Assembly (NCBI RefSeq): GCF_001654925.1
Contig: NZ_LXER01000019.1
Location: 62,001-126,000, forward strand
Source of the DNA: Buttiauxella brennerae ATCC 51605
GTDB lineage: Bacteria > Pseudomonadota > Gammaproteobacteria > Enterobacterales > Enterobacteriaceae
Direction of reading: 5' to 3'
Length of the DNA stretch: 64,000 nucleotides
In this document: positions 29,882-39,410 of the stretch, piece after piece
Layout: each line of letters starts with the position of its first letter
How positions within the stretch are numbered: the stretch's first letter is position 1
Notes under the pieces: generated by a model
Databases searched by the model: none
What the model saw: only the letters and a program-made list of their open reading frames with translations
What the model was told of the DNA's origin: nothing
Translations under genes and position numbers: made by a program

Positions 29882-31462
29882 ATGGAATGGATTGCCGACC
29901 CCTCAATCTGGGCTGGTCTCATTACACTGGTCGTTATTGAACTGGTCCTGGGTATCGATAACCTGGTGTTTATCGCTATCCTTGCCGAAAAACTTCCCCC
30001 TGCCCAACGCGACAAAGCACGCGTCACCGGGCTCGTTCTTGCGATGCTAATGCGCTTGTTGCTGCTGGCCTCCATTTCCTGGCTGGTCACGTTAACCCGC
30101 CCGCTGTTCAGGTTCGGTGAACTTGGTTTTAGCGCCCGGGATCTGATCATGCTCTTTGGTGGGTTATTCCTTTTATTTAAGGCGACCGTTGAGCTCAACG
30201 AACGGCTTGAGGGCAAAGATAGCGAAAACCACACTCAGCGGCGCGGTGCACGGTTCTGGCCCGTGGTCGCACAAATCGTCATTCTGGATGCAGTTTTTTC
30301 CCTCGATTCGGTGATAACCGCCGTGGGCATGGTCGACCATCTGCCCGTGATGATGGCCGCAGTGATAATCGCAATTTGCCTGATGCTGCTTGCCAGCAAA
30401 GCCTTAACCCGCTTTGTGAATAACCACCCAACTATTGTGATTCTCTGCCTGAGCTTCCTGCTGATGATAGGCTTTAGCCTGGTCGCAGACGGTTTTGGTT
30501 ACCATATCCCGAAAGGCTATTTATATGCCGCTATCGGCTTCTCGGTGATGATTGAAAGTTTAAACCAGCTGGCGATATTCAACCGCCGCCGTTTCCTTTC
30601 TGCTGATCAATCGTTGCGCCAGCGCACCGCTGAAGCCGTGCTGCGCTTATTGAATGGTAAGAAGGAAGAGGCTGAACTGGATGCACAAACCGCTTCGCTG
30701 ATTGCCGACCACGCCCGGCAAGATGAGATATTTGAGCCACAGGAACGCCTGATGATTGAACGCGTACTCAATCTTAACCAGCGTACCGTGAGCAGTATCA
30801 TGACTTCACGCCATGATGTTGAACACATCAAACTCACCGACCCCGAGCCACAAATCCGCACATTGCTGGATAAAAACCAGCATACACGCGTGGTAATAAC
30901 CGGTGATGGCGATGAAATTTTAGGTGTGGTTCACGTTATTGATTTGCTACAGCAATCGCTGAAGGGCGAACCGCTCAACCTTGAAGTATTAATTCGCCAG
31001 CCGCTTATCTTCCCGGAAACGCTGCCACTGCTGGCTGCACTCGAGCAGTTCCGCAATGCCAGAACGCACTTTGCCTTTGTGGTGGATGAGTTTGGTTCAG
31101 TTGAGGGCGTTGTGACGTTAAGTGACGTGATGGAAACCATCGCCGGTAATTTGCCCAATGAAGTCGAAGAAATAGATGCGCGCCATGATATCCAGAAAAA
31201 CCCGGACGGCACATGGACGGCGAACGGGCATATGCCGCTTGAGGATTTGGTCCAGTACGTGCAATTACCACTTGATGACAAACGCAACTATCACACCATC
31301 GCCGGGTTATTGATGGAGGCGTTGCAGCATATTCCGGTGAGGGGAGAAACGGTTGAAGTGGGGGATTTTCTGTTGCGAACTTTACAGGTGGAAAGCCATC
31401 GCGTTCAGAAGGTGCAAATTGTACCGAAGACCCGCGATGAGGATGCAGATTACGAGGTGTGA
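29882..31462 (+). CDS. yegH: TerC/CBS/CorC-domain inner membrane protein YegH
   Basis: A 526-residue membrane protein. An N-terminal TerC-family domain of about seven helices (residues 10-230) contains the conserved acidic turns [11 protein letters not shown] and [10 protein letters not shown] pair of CBS domains follows (about 290-420), then a C-terminal CorC/HlyC-associated domain. Related proteins are implicated in metal ion homeostasis or export, but YegH itself has no firmly established substrate. It is divergent from wza, with the promoter presumably in the AT-rich 265 bases upstream. Confidence 0.93.
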   Translation: MEWIADPSIWAGLITLVVIELVLGIDNLVFIAILAEKLPPAQRDKARVTGLVLAMLMRLLLLASISWLVTLTRPLFRFGELGFSARDLIMLFGGLFLLFKATVELNERLEGKDSENHTQRRGARFWPVVAQIVILDAVFSLDSVITAVGMVDHLPVMMAAVIIAICLMLLASKALTRFVNNHPTIVILCLSFLLMIGFSLVADGFGYHIPKGYLYAAIGFSVMIESLNQLAIFNRRRFLSADQSLRQRTAEAVLRLLNGKKEEAELDAQTASLIADHARQDEIFEPQERLMIERVLNLNQRTVSSIMTSRHDVEHIKLTDPEPQIRTLLDKNQHTRVVITGDGDEILGVVHVIDLLQQSLKGEPLNLEVLIRQPLIFPETLPLLAALEQFRNARTHFAFVVDEFGSVEGVVTLSDVMETIAGNLPNEVEEIDARHDIQKNPDGTWTANGHMPLEDLVQYVQLPLDDKRNYHTIAGLLMEALQHIPVRGETVEVGDFLLRTLQVESHRVQKVQIVPKTRDEDADYEV

Positions 31463-31469
31463 ATTGTCC

Positions 31470-31505
31470 CGGGGGATTAGCGCTGCGACATCCACTATTC
31501 CCCCG
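31470..31505. terminator. inverted repeat between convergent yegH and asmA
   Basis: CGGGGGA (31470-31476) pairs with TCCCCCG (31499-31505) between two convergent genes. No T tract follows on either strand, so it is at best a weak bidirectional terminator. Confidence 0.35.
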
Positions 31506-31516
31506 ATTTGAGATGA

Positions 31517-33367
31517 TTACATCTTATCCAGCAACTCTTTAACGTCTTTCGATTTACTGCTGTCTTTATGGCGCTCGAGCCAATCGTTAAGGCGGCGCTT
31601 CGCCTCGCCTTGCAACTGTTTACGCAGCACCTGGTCAACTTGCAATGAGTAATTCAGCTTCTGCCATGGTCCATAAACGCGCAGTGGGATTGGCGTGGTT
31701 TTCAGCATTTCAACGAGTTGAGTATTCCCTTTCCAGCCGCCCAGTACGGTGACGTTAAATCGGGTATCACATTGTTGCTTAACCAAATCAAGCGTCCCCT
31801 GCCCGGTGAGTTCAAGCACGGAAGATTTACCCGCCATTTGCTTGAGCGTCAGCTCGCCGGTATCGAGGCTAGCCTGAGCGGAGAAACTATCGAGTGTGGT
31901 AACGTTATCGTAGTTATCCTGAGCCTCGACATCACCATTACTACGGGTGACGGCTTGCTGAATCAACTGCTGGAAGTTCATGCCCTGCATTGAGGTGTGC
32001 GACATTGTTACGCTCGCATCCCCTTCCCAGCTGCGGCGGAACGCTTCGGCATTGAGCCTGTCGCCACTAAACTCCCCTTCCATCGACAACAATCCAGTCA
32101 GTGCAATGGGGTAGTCGAATGCGGTAAGAATCGGGCCAATTTCAATATCATCGATTTTTGGGTTGAAGGTTAACTGCGGCTCATTCTTGCGTGCATCAAG
32201 AACGCCAGGGAATGACATGCTGCCCTTGCCGAATTTCCCCATCAGTTCAGAGACCGTCAACAGACCATACTGGTTCGTCATTGCCGTCTGGACATCGGTA
32301 AATTCCAGACCGCGCCAGTGCACACTTGAAGCGGCAATTTTGACTTGAGCGCTATAACTACGCAGGTTCTGATAGTTGGTGTCTTCAATACCCGAAGCAA
32401 TGATTGGGCGCGGTAAAGTACTTTGCAACTGGGCTTGCTGAGCCGGTTTAGTCGCCGTCACAGCGTTGATATTACCCGCAACCAGACCGTCGAGGTTTAA
32501 CTTACTGGAATGGAGGTCGAACACCCACTGAGGTTTTTCTTCCAGCACGACATTCGCATTGCCTTGCAGGTCGCTGTCGTTAGCGGTGAATTGCAACTGA
32601 TTAAGCTCAAGGCGGCGCTGTGGTTCAAGCCAGTTGGCCACAAAAGTGCTGTTGCCTGAAATCCCTTTCGACGGGAGGTCTGCACCCTGAAGCTGGTAAT
32701 CAAGTTTGGAAATATTGGCACTGAGTTGCTGCGGATAATTACTGGCATCAAGATCGGCCACCAGCGATAAACTCAGGTCTCGCTGGTCGCGATTAATGCG
32801 GCTGCTCAGTTCGATATGCGCTTGTTTTTTATCATTCTGTTCCATGTGCAGATTGATATTACGCACCGTAATTTGTTCGTTACCGTCATGCTGGAAGACC
32901 AGCACGCTGTCAGCAACTTTTAATTTGCCGATATCGAACGTCCAGCCACGCTCTTCTTCAGGTGGGGAAATGCGGCTTGATGGACCCACCGGCGCGTCTT
33001 TTGGACGGCGCTCTTCAGACTGCGGAGTGAGTTGAATCACAGCACCCTTGAGCATCACCTGCTGAACCTGGAGTTGGTGTGACAATAGCGGTATAAGCGC
33101 AACATCAAGGCGCATATTGTCCGCGCTCACCAGCGGTTGAGAAGCGCCGGGTGCGGTCAGCGACATACGCCCTGATAAAATACTGAGCTGGGGCCAGACG
33201 TGCCAACGCAATGGTCCACTTAAATCCAGCTGGTAACCACTGCGAGCTTCAACCTGGCGCACCATATATGCACGAAAATCATTGGGATTAACCAATAACA
33301 CCAACGCAGAAAGGCCGGCAACCAGGACAACCAGCAAGATCATCAGCGTGGTTAATAATCGTCTCAT
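31517..33367 (-). CDS. asmA: AsmA family protein
   Basis: AsmA-like proteins are anchored in the inner membrane and are proposed to carry phospholipids toward the outer membrane. E. coli asmA mutants suppress outer-membrane assembly defects. The 616 residues have one N-terminal membrane anchor (about residues 5-27), then a long periplasmic beta-rich region. A conserved core GSMSFPGVLDARKNEPQLT and a C-terminal Asp/Lys-rich helix follow. The gene is the last of the udk-dcd-asmA group on the minus strand, 23 bases after dcd. Confidence 0.95.
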   Translation of the reverse strand: MRRLLTTLMILLVVLVAGLSALVLLVNPNDFRAYMVRQVEARSGYQLDLSGPLRWHVWPQLSILSGRMSLTAPGASQPLVSADNMRLDVALIPLLSHQLQVQQVMLKGAVIQLTPQSEERRPKDAPVGPSSRISPPEEERGWTFDIGKLKVADSVLVFQHDGNEQITVRNINLHMEQNDKKQAHIELSSRINRDQRDLSLSLVADLDASNYPQQLSANISKLDYQLQGADLPSKGISGNSTFVANWLEPQRRLELNQLQFTANDSDLQGNANVVLEEKPQWVFDLHSSKLNLDGLVAGNINAVTATKPAQQAQLQSTLPRPIIASGIEDTNYQNLRSYSAQVKIAASSVHWRGLEFTDVQTAMTNQYGLLTVSELMGKFGKGSMSFPGVLDARKNEPQLTFNPKIDDIEIGPILTAFDYPIALTGLLSMEGEFSGDRLNAEAFRRSWEGDASVTMSHTSMQGMNFQQLIQQAVTRSNGDVEAQDNYDNVTTLDSFSAQASLDTGELTLKQMAGKSSVLELTGQGTLDLVKQQCDTRFNVTVLGGWKGNTQLVEMLKTTPIPLRVYGPWQKLNYSLQVDQVLRKQLQGEAKRRLNDWLERHKDSSKSKDVKELLDKM

Positions 33368-33390
33368 ACAATCCCCATACAGATGGAATC

Positions 33391-33972
33391 TCAGTCCTTA
33401 TCAATACGGCTCGCAACAGCCCCTTGCTGATCGCGATATTTCGCGTCCTGGCGGCTGTTATACGGACGAGCAGCGGGACCTGAAAGCGGCTCGAAACTCA
33501 ACGCACCAATCATCATGCCTGGGCGTAATGCTAATGGCAACTTACCGGAATTATAGAACTCAAGCACGATACAACCATGCCAGCCCGGATCGATACGGTG
33601 TGCGGTAACGTGAACCATCAGACCCAAACGTGCTAAAGATGAACGCCCATCTAACCAGCCGACTAAATTATCAGGCAGCGTGACGGACTCCAGCGTGACA
33701 GCCAGCGCCAGTTCACCAGGGTGCAGGTAGAATGCGTCGCCCTCCTTGAGGACAATTTCGTCACTCATCACTCTTTCCAGCGCTTCACTTACTTCATCTT
33801 TAGGGCCGCTCAAATCAATAAACGGTGCGGTATGGCCGCTGAAGGTACGGAATTTGTTCCCCAAACGAACATCAACGGTTGCTCCGCTAATGCGTTCAAC
33901 TGGCGGACGAGGGGTAATCGTTAAGCGCCCGTCATCAAGCCAGGCTTCTATATCGCGGTCACACAAACGCAT
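33391..33972 (-). CDS. dcd: dCTP deaminase
   Basis: Dcd deaminates dCTP to dUTP, the main source of dUMP for thymidylate synthesis in enterobacteria. The 193 residues, family length, include the signature [21 protein letters not shown] at 110-130 and the catalytic Glu138 in VLEFYN. The trimeric dUTPase-like fold is expected. It is downstream of udk, separated by 153 bases that contain a perfect 17-base inverted repeat. Confidence 0.97.
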   Translation of the reverse strand: MRLCDRDIEAWLDDGRLTITPRPPVERISGATVDVRLGNKFRTFSGHTAPFIDLSGPKDEVSEALERVMSDEIVLKEGDAFYLHPGELALAVTLESVTLPDNLVGWLDGRSSLARLGLMVHVTAHRIDPGWHGCIVLEFYNSGKLPLALRPGMMIGALSFEPLSGPAARPYNSRQDAKYRDQQGAVASRIDKD

Positions 33973-34003
33973 CAGTGATGCTCCTTATCTCATGCTCAGT
34001 TTT

Positions 34004-34054
34004 GTTTACCCTGCCACAGCGGGGCTGAGATAGCCATGCTGTGGCAGGGTAAAC
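34004..34054. repeat. perfect 17-bp inverted repeat between udk and dcd
   Basis: GTTTACCCTGCCACAGC (34004-34020) is exactly complementary to GCTGTGGCAGGGTAAAC (34038-34054), with a 17-base spacer. The transcript would form a very stable hairpin 32 bases before the dcd start. There is no T tract, so it is more likely an mRNA processing or stability element, or a protein site, than a terminator. Confidence 0.9.
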
Positions 34055-34125
34055 ACCGGGATTTCATTATTTTTTGCGAGCAAGCTGCAAGAACAGACTT
34101 GCTACAGGCGCGTTAACCGGAGTGG

Positions 34126-34767
34126 TTATTCAAAGAACTGACTGATTTTTGCTTTGAGGATATCAATGGCAATACGGTTTTTACCCCCGCGCGGCACGAT
34201 GATATCGGCATACTGCTTAGAAGGTTCGATGAATTGTAAGAACATAGGACGAACGGTTTTCTGGTATTGGGCCATTACAGAGTCCATTGAACGGCCACGT
34301 TCGTTTACATCACGTTTCATACGACGCATCAGGCAAATATCCAGCGGCGTATCAACAAAGATAGAAAAGTTCATCTCTTCGCGCAGACGGGCATCCGTCA
34401 GCAACAAAATCCCTTCCAGAATGATGACTTTCTTCGGCATTAAATGAACAGTGTTACCGGTACGGGTGTGCTCCACATAGCTGTAGACAGGCAGTTCAAT
34501 GGGGTTACCGGATTTAAGCGTTTGTAAATGCTGGAACAGCAGATTGTGGTCCATCGCATTAGGATGGTCGTAGTTGGTCTTAACTCGTTCTTCCATCGAA
34601 AGATGGCTTTGGTCTTTGTAATAACTGTCTTCTGGAATGACACCAATGTGTTCATCACCAACCTGATCACGCAATTCGCGATACAGTGTGCTGGCAATAA
34701 GACTTTTTCCTGAAGCCGACGCACCGGCTATCCCGATGATGACGCATTGATGGGACTTGTCAGTCAT
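34126..34767 (-). CDS. udk: uridine/cytidine kinase
   Basis: Udk phosphorylates uridine and cytidine with GTP or ATP in pyrimidine salvage. The 213-residue P-loop kinase has Walker [12 protein letters not shown] at 12-22, the [11 protein letters not shown] nucleoside-site motif, and [12 protein letters not shown] in the lid region. It heads the udk-dcd-asmA group and is preceded by a perfect TATAAT at 34833-34838. Confidence 0.97.
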   Translation of the reverse strand: MTDKSHQCVIIGIAGASASGKSLIASTLYRELRDQVGDEHIGVIPEDSYYKDQSHLSMEERVKTNYDHPNAMDHNLLFQHLQTLKSGNPIELPVYSYVEHTRTGNTVHLMPKKVIILEGILLLTDARLREEMNFSIFVDTPLDICLMRRMKRDVNERGRSMDSVMAQYQKTVRPMFLQFIEPSKQYADIIVPRGGKNRIAIDILKAKISQFFE

Positions 34768-35112
34768 GTTGTAACGAGCCTTGTTGACTTAAATGTTGAG
34801 GAAGGGCGACGCTACATGCGTCAAACGCGGCAATTATAGGGAGATCCGCCCGCTGATACCAGAGTAATGCGCTCTCAAGGGCGATTTTAGCTGCTGAAGG
34901 GGAAGGCAATAATGTCCTTTCAATAAATATGACTATTATCAAGAGGTGAAAATAAGTCTGTCAAATATCACTTTTTATGACTTCTTGATGTTAAATTATG
35001 ACCGCACTGCATAGGAATTGTAAATTGTTTGTACTAGCATAAACCGACACTTATCTTTTTTATTTGCATCCGGGCATGGCACCTGGCGGCACGCCTTAAC
35101 GGATTTGCGGTA
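34768..35112. other. udk-dgcE divergent intergenic region
   Basis: These 345 bases carry the udk promoter near their left end. The dgcE side is AT-rich, with TTGTAA and TAAACC near 35020-35047 as a weak candidate promoter for dgcE. No repeat, ncRNA or small gene with a ribosome binding site was recognised. Confidence 0.6.
34833..34838 (-). promoter_or_regulatory. probable udk -10 hexamer
   Basis: Minus-strand TATAAT lies 66 bases upstream of the udk start. A weak TGGTAT sits 17 bases further upstream as a -35. The perfect -10 makes a sigma-70 promoter likely. Confidence 0.55.
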
Positions 35113-38100
35113 ATGATCAAACAAAGCACAAAAGAGTTAATCGCAATGCCTTCCTTCGTACTGCCGGTGGGATTAGGGGTTCTAAGCTTTGTATTTACCT
35201 ATTACTCCCTGGAATTATCACTAGTCGGTACTGTTTTAGCGCCATTATGGTTCCCAACGTCCATCATGATGGTGGCATTATTTCGCCATTCTTTTCGCCA
35301 GTGGCCAATGGTCATTGTGGTTTGTGCTCTCGGCAGTTTGTGCGCATCGGCTGTTGTATTTCCCATAAATGAAATTAATCTCGGCTATTCCGCTATCAAT
35401 ATTATTGAGGCGTTGCTCGGCGCATCTTTATTGCGCCGTCTGTTGCCACAGCATAATCCACTGCAAAATCTTAATAGCTGGGTGCGGCTGGTCGTCGGCA
35501 GCGCCGTAATCCCCCCGCTGGTTGGAGGGTTGCTGGCGGTTTGGCTGGAAGGCTTGAGTGGCGCAAATGTCGCAAAAACCTTTTTTGTCTGGGTTCTGTC
35601 AGAAACGATCGGTAGCCTGGCATTGGTTCCAACAGCATTATTGTTTAAACCTGCCTATTTATTACGCTATAAGAACCCAAAACTATTAGTAGAAACGATA
35701 TTCACTTTTGTTATCACTCTGACCCTGAGCTATCTCGCCCTGCTTTATATGCCATGGCCTTTTACTTTTATTATTGTTTTTCTGATGTGGAGTGCAATCC
35801 GCCTGCCCCGCCTGGAAGCCTTTATTGTTTTCCTTGGGACACTCATGGTTGTCTCATTAATGATGGCCACCACCAATCAAACCGGCCTGCAACAGCCCCA
35901 CACAGCAATCATGAACAATGCGCCCTGGCTGCCGTTTCTGATGATTTTGCTGCCGGCAAACGTCATGACGATGGTGATGTATTCATTTCGTGAAGAGCGT
36001 AAGCACATCACCGAAAGTGAAGCACGTTTCCGTAACGCCATGGAGTACTCAGCCATTGGTATGGCGCTGGTTTCGACCGACGGGCAGTGGTTGCAGGTTA
36101 ATAAATCACTGAGCAAATTCCTTGGCTATACCCCGGAGCAGCTTCGCTCACTCACCTTCCAGCAAATTACGCATCCGGAAGATTTACATGCTGATTTGCA
36201 GCAACTCAATATGCTGGTTAGCGGTAGTATCAACAGCTATTCGATGGAAAAGCGCTACTACACCAGTAAGGGTGATGTGGTGTGGGCACTGCTTGCGGTA
36301 TCTATCGTGCGCGATATTGACGGTTCCCCGCTCTATTTAATCGCGCAAATCGAAGACATCAACGACCTCAAGCATACCGAATGGGTGAATAAGCGGTTGA
36401 TGGAGCGCATTACGCTGGCTAATGAAGCGGGCGGAATTGGGATTTGGGAGTGGGATCTTGTCAGCGATGTGATTAGCTGGGATAAACGCATGTTTGATCT
36501 CTACGAAGTCCCGGCCCATATGAAACCCACCTACGCTTTATGGCTGGAATGTATTGTTCCTGATGACGCCGCTGCGGCTGAGAAAACAGTTCGCGAAGCC
36601 TTGCATGATCGTGTGCCATTTAAAATGGAATACCGCATTAATGTCAAAGAGGGTATTCGCCATATTCGCTCGCTGGCGAACCGCGTACTGAATAAGAATG
36701 GTGATGTTGAGCGTTTGCTCGGTATCAACATGGATATGACGGAAGTCAAACAGCTTAACGAAGCGCTGTACCAGGAAAAAGAGCGACTGCACATCACGCT
36801 GGACTCAATTGGGGAAGCGGTGATCTGTACCGACGTGGATATGAATATCACCTTTATGAACCCGATTGCCGAAAAGCTCAGCGGCTGGCCGCAACAGCAG
36901 GCGATTGGCCAGCATATTCTGGCGATTTTACACATCACGTTTGGCGACACCGGTCCGGTGATGGAAAACATTCACAGCGGTGATTATTCACGCACAACTA
37001 TCGAGCATGATGTGGTTCTGCATTGCCGCAACGGCGGCAGTTACGACATTCATTATAGCATTACCCCGTTAACCACACTTGATGGGCAAAGTATCGGCTC
37101 GGTTTTGGTTATTCAGGATGTCACTGAATCGCGGAAAATGCTCAAACAACTGAGCTACAGCGCTTCACACGATGGCCTGACGCACCTGGCAAACCGGGTG
37201 AGTTTCGAAAATCATCTCAAGCGTTTACTGCAAAGCGCCGGGGAAAACCGCCAACGCCACGCTCTGGTATTTATCGATCTCGACCGGTTTAAAGCGGTGA
37301 ACGACACTGCGGGGCACGCGGCGGGCGATGCGCTGCTGCGCGAACTGGCTTCCTTAATGCTTAGCATGTTGCGCACTGGAGACTTCCTGGCTCGTCTGGG
37401 TGGCGATGAGTTTGGCCTGCTCCTCCCGGACTGTTCAGCAGACAACGCACGTCATATTTCTGAACGTATTATTCAGAGTATCAATGACTACCACTTTACC
37501 TGGAACGGGCGTCTGCATCGTATTGGTGCCAGTGCCGGGATCACGCAAATTGACGCCGATAACCGAATAGCCTCGGAAGTGCTGTCTCAAGCGGATATAG
37601 CCTGTTACGCCTCGAAAAATGGCGGCCGTGGCCGGGTAACGGTGTTTGAATCTTCCCAGCACGATATTCACACCAACGATCAGAATTTTTCTGTCGATGA
37701 ACAAAAACGCATTATCAATGACAACCCTATTCTGATGGTCGCCCAGGGTGTTGCCCCACCACGCATCCCGGAGACAACCAGCTTCTATGTCATGTCGCTG
37801 CGCTTGTGGGGAAGTGACGATATGGTGATTAATGAGTCCGTTTTCCGTGCCGCAGTGACCGATAAAAATCTGCAATGTGCACTCGACCTGCGGATTTTTA
37901 ATGAATTCTTCAGCAAGTTTGCCCTGCAAGTGGCCAACAAAGGCTTTGGGGTTGCATTCACCCTTTCCTCTGCTGGCCTCGCAAGCGATAACGTCGTCGA
38001 TGAAATACTGGCGCAATTATCACGTAGCCCCCTCCCCGCACGCTTGTTGCACCTGATGATCCATTGCGAAGCGTTGCAACATGAAGATGAAAGAATCGAC

Positions 38101-38448
38101 CGCAACCTGCAACGGCTTCGCGACAGCGGCTGCCAGCTAATTTTGAGTCATGTGGGCCGCGATCTGGATATCTTTAAAGACATATCACGCCAGCATTTCA
38201 GTTACATCATTGTGGACAGCGAACTGATTCAGAACGTGCATTGCAACCTGATGGACGAAATGATGGTGACCATAATTCATGGCCACGCACAGCGCCAGTC
38301 ATTACAAACCATCGCTGGCCCGGCGGATATCCCGATGGTGTTGGATACGCTTTCCGGCATTGGTGTAGAGCTGATTTATGGTGAAGCGGTGACACAACCA
38401 ACCCCGCTGGAAATGCTGCTTAACTCCAGTTATTTTGCGATTAACTGA
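35113..38448 (+). CDS. dgcE: diguanylate cyclase DgcE (YegE)
   Basis: A large inner-membrane c-di-GMP synthase that in E. coli triggers curli and biofilm control. The 1111 residues comprise an N-terminal MASE1 membrane sensor of about eight to ten helices (about 10-295), three PAS/PAC units (about 300-675), and a GGDEF domain (about 685-845). The active-site RLGGDEFG is intact near residue 762. A C-terminal EAL-like domain lacks the EAL motif (MSLRLWG at the usual place) and most metal ligands, so it should not be a phosphodiesterase. The gene end overlaps the convergent alkA end by 19 bases. Confidence 0.95.
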   Translation: MIKQSTKELIAMPSFVLPVGLGVLSFVFTYYSLELSLVGTVLAPLWFPTSIMMVALFRHSFRQWPMVIVVCALGSLCASAVVFPINEINLGYSAINIIEALLGASLLRRLLPQHNPLQNLNSWVRLVVGSAVIPPLVGGLLAVWLEGLSGANVAKTFFVWVLSETIGSLALVPTALLFKPAYLLRYKNPKLLVETIFTFVITLTLSYLALLYMPWPFTFIIVFLMWSAIRLPRLEAFIVFLGTLMVVSLMMATTNQTGLQQPHTAIMNNAPWLPFLMILLPANVMTMVMYSFREERKHITESEARFRNAMEYSAIGMALVSTDGQWLQVNKSLSKFLGYTPEQLRSLTFQQITHPEDLHADLQQLNMLVSGSINSYSMEKRYYTSKGDVVWALLAVSIVRDIDGSPLYLIAQIEDINDLKHTEWVNKRLMERITLANEAGGIGIWEWDLVSDVISWDKRMFDLYEVPAHMKPTYALWLECIVPDDAAAAEKTVREALHDRVPFKMEYRINVKEGIRHIRSLANRVLNKNGDVERLLGINMDMTEVKQLNEALYQEKERLHITLDSIGEAVICTDVDMNITFMNPIAEKLSGWPQQQAIGQHILAILHITFGDTGPVMENIHSGDYSRTTIEHDVVLHCRNGGSYDIHYSITPLTTLDGQSIGSVLVIQDVTESRKMLKQLSYSASHDGLTHLANRVSFENHLKRLLQSAGENRQRHALVFIDLDRFKAVNDTAGHAAGDALLRELASLMLSMLRTGDFLARLGGDEFGLLLPDCSADNARHISERIIQSINDYHFTWNGRLHRIGASAGITQIDADNRIASEVLSQADIACYASKNGGRGRVTVFESSQHDIHTNDQNFSVDEQKRIINDNPILMVAQGVAPPRIPETTSFYVMSLRLWGSDDMVINESVFRAAVTDKNLQCALDLRIFNEFFSKFALQVANKGFGVAFTLSSAGLASDNVVDEILAQLSRSPLPARLLHLMIHCEALQHEDERIDRNLQRLRDSGCQLILSHVGRDLDIFKDISRQHFSYIIVDSELIQNVHCNLMDEMMVTIIHGHAQRQSLQTIAGPADIPMVLDTLSGIGVELIYGEAVTQPTPLEMLLNSSYFAIN

Positions 38449-39302
38449 GGCTCGGGTTCAACTGCCGGAAACCAGCCTTCGCTATACCAGATGTGCAATA
38501 GCGCGTAGGAGCGCCAGGGTTTCCAGCGTTCTGCGTAATGGCGGATTTGTGCAGGCGTCATGCCGGGGAAACGCTGCTTTATCAAATAATCATCAGGCAA
38601 GAATACATCGCTTGCCTGCCAGCCACGCAAAGCGATGTAGTTTGCTGTCCAGCGGCCAATTCCTGGATACGTTGTCAGCATTTTCACGCCTTGTTCCACA
38701 TCCGCAGGGCTGTGTAGCGGGAACTCACCCTCGACCATCAAACGCGCCAGATGAATAATCGCCTCACCGCGTTTTAGCGGCATACCAAGCGCTTTTAGCT
38801 GTTCAGGCACCAACGATGCCAACTCCTCAGGGCGTGGGAAAATAACCCATTCTGGGTGTTCCACCAGCTGCTCACCAAAGGTGAGCGCCAGTTTACTGGC
38901 CAGTTTTGCAGCCATCGCCACGCTCACCAGTTGCCCTAAAATTGCGCGAATAGCTTGCTCAAAAGTATCCATACAGCCGGGTAGGCGCAGGCCCGGACGC
39001 GCCACCGACAATTCACCGAGGCTTTCAAGAATGGTATGCGGCTGGCAATCCAAATCCAGCAACTGCTTTATTCGCGCTAACACTTCGCTGGCAACTGGCT
39101 GCAAACCTTCACTTAGCGTCACGTTTAGCCGGCAGGCTGCTTCATCCGCTTCAAGCGTCAGTAACCCCTGATGGTTCCCCAGTGCAAAACTGCGGCAATA
39201 ACGATCCTCTGAGACAATCTCAATGCCACTGACCGCACGTCCGGCCAGAAATCCAAACATCCACTTCCAGTCATAAGGCGGGTTGTAGTCTAGTTGGTAC
39301 AT
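38430..39302 (-). CDS. alkA: DNA-3-methyladenine glycosylase II
   Basis: AlkA excises 3-methyladenine and other alkylated bases. The start is placed at ATG 39302 (MYQLDYNPPYDWKWM), matching the family start; the longer frame adds 11 residues without a ribosome binding site. The protein is 290 residues, slightly longer than the 282 of E. coli. An AlkA N-terminal domain is followed by the HhH-GPD domain with helix-hairpin-helix TYPGIGRWTANYIALRG at 211-227 and the catalytic Asp238 in LPDDYL. In E. coli it is induced by methylated Ada; no Ada box was identified in the short divergent region shared with yegD. Confidence 0.95.
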   Translation of the reverse strand: MYQLDYNPPYDWKWMFGFLAGRAVSGIEIVSEDRYCRSFALGNHQGLLTLEADEAACRLNVTLSEGLQPVASEVLARIKQLLDLDCQPHTILESLGELSVARPGLRLPGCMDTFEQAIRAILGQLVSVAMAAKLASKLALTFGEQLVEHPEWVIFPRPEELASLVPEQLKALGMPLKRGEAIIHLARLMVEGEFPLHSPADVEQGVKMLTTYPGIGRWTANYIALRGWQASDVFLPDDYLIKQRFPGMTPAQIRHYAERWKPWRSYALLHIWYSEGWFPAVEPEPQLIAK

Positions 39303-39410
39303 ACTTTCATCTCTGCTGTTGAGTATCGGCGGCACAGAAGTATATTTTATTGCTCAGTGCTTCACATTCCGCTAAAGTCGCCCCCCTTCTTCACCGGCAT
39401 GGGGGATGTT

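Noticed and set aside
39294-39410. Longer YegD start adding 39 residues
   Set aside because: The extension would overlap the alkA start region. The ATG at 39411 has GGGGGA upstream and matches the family start.
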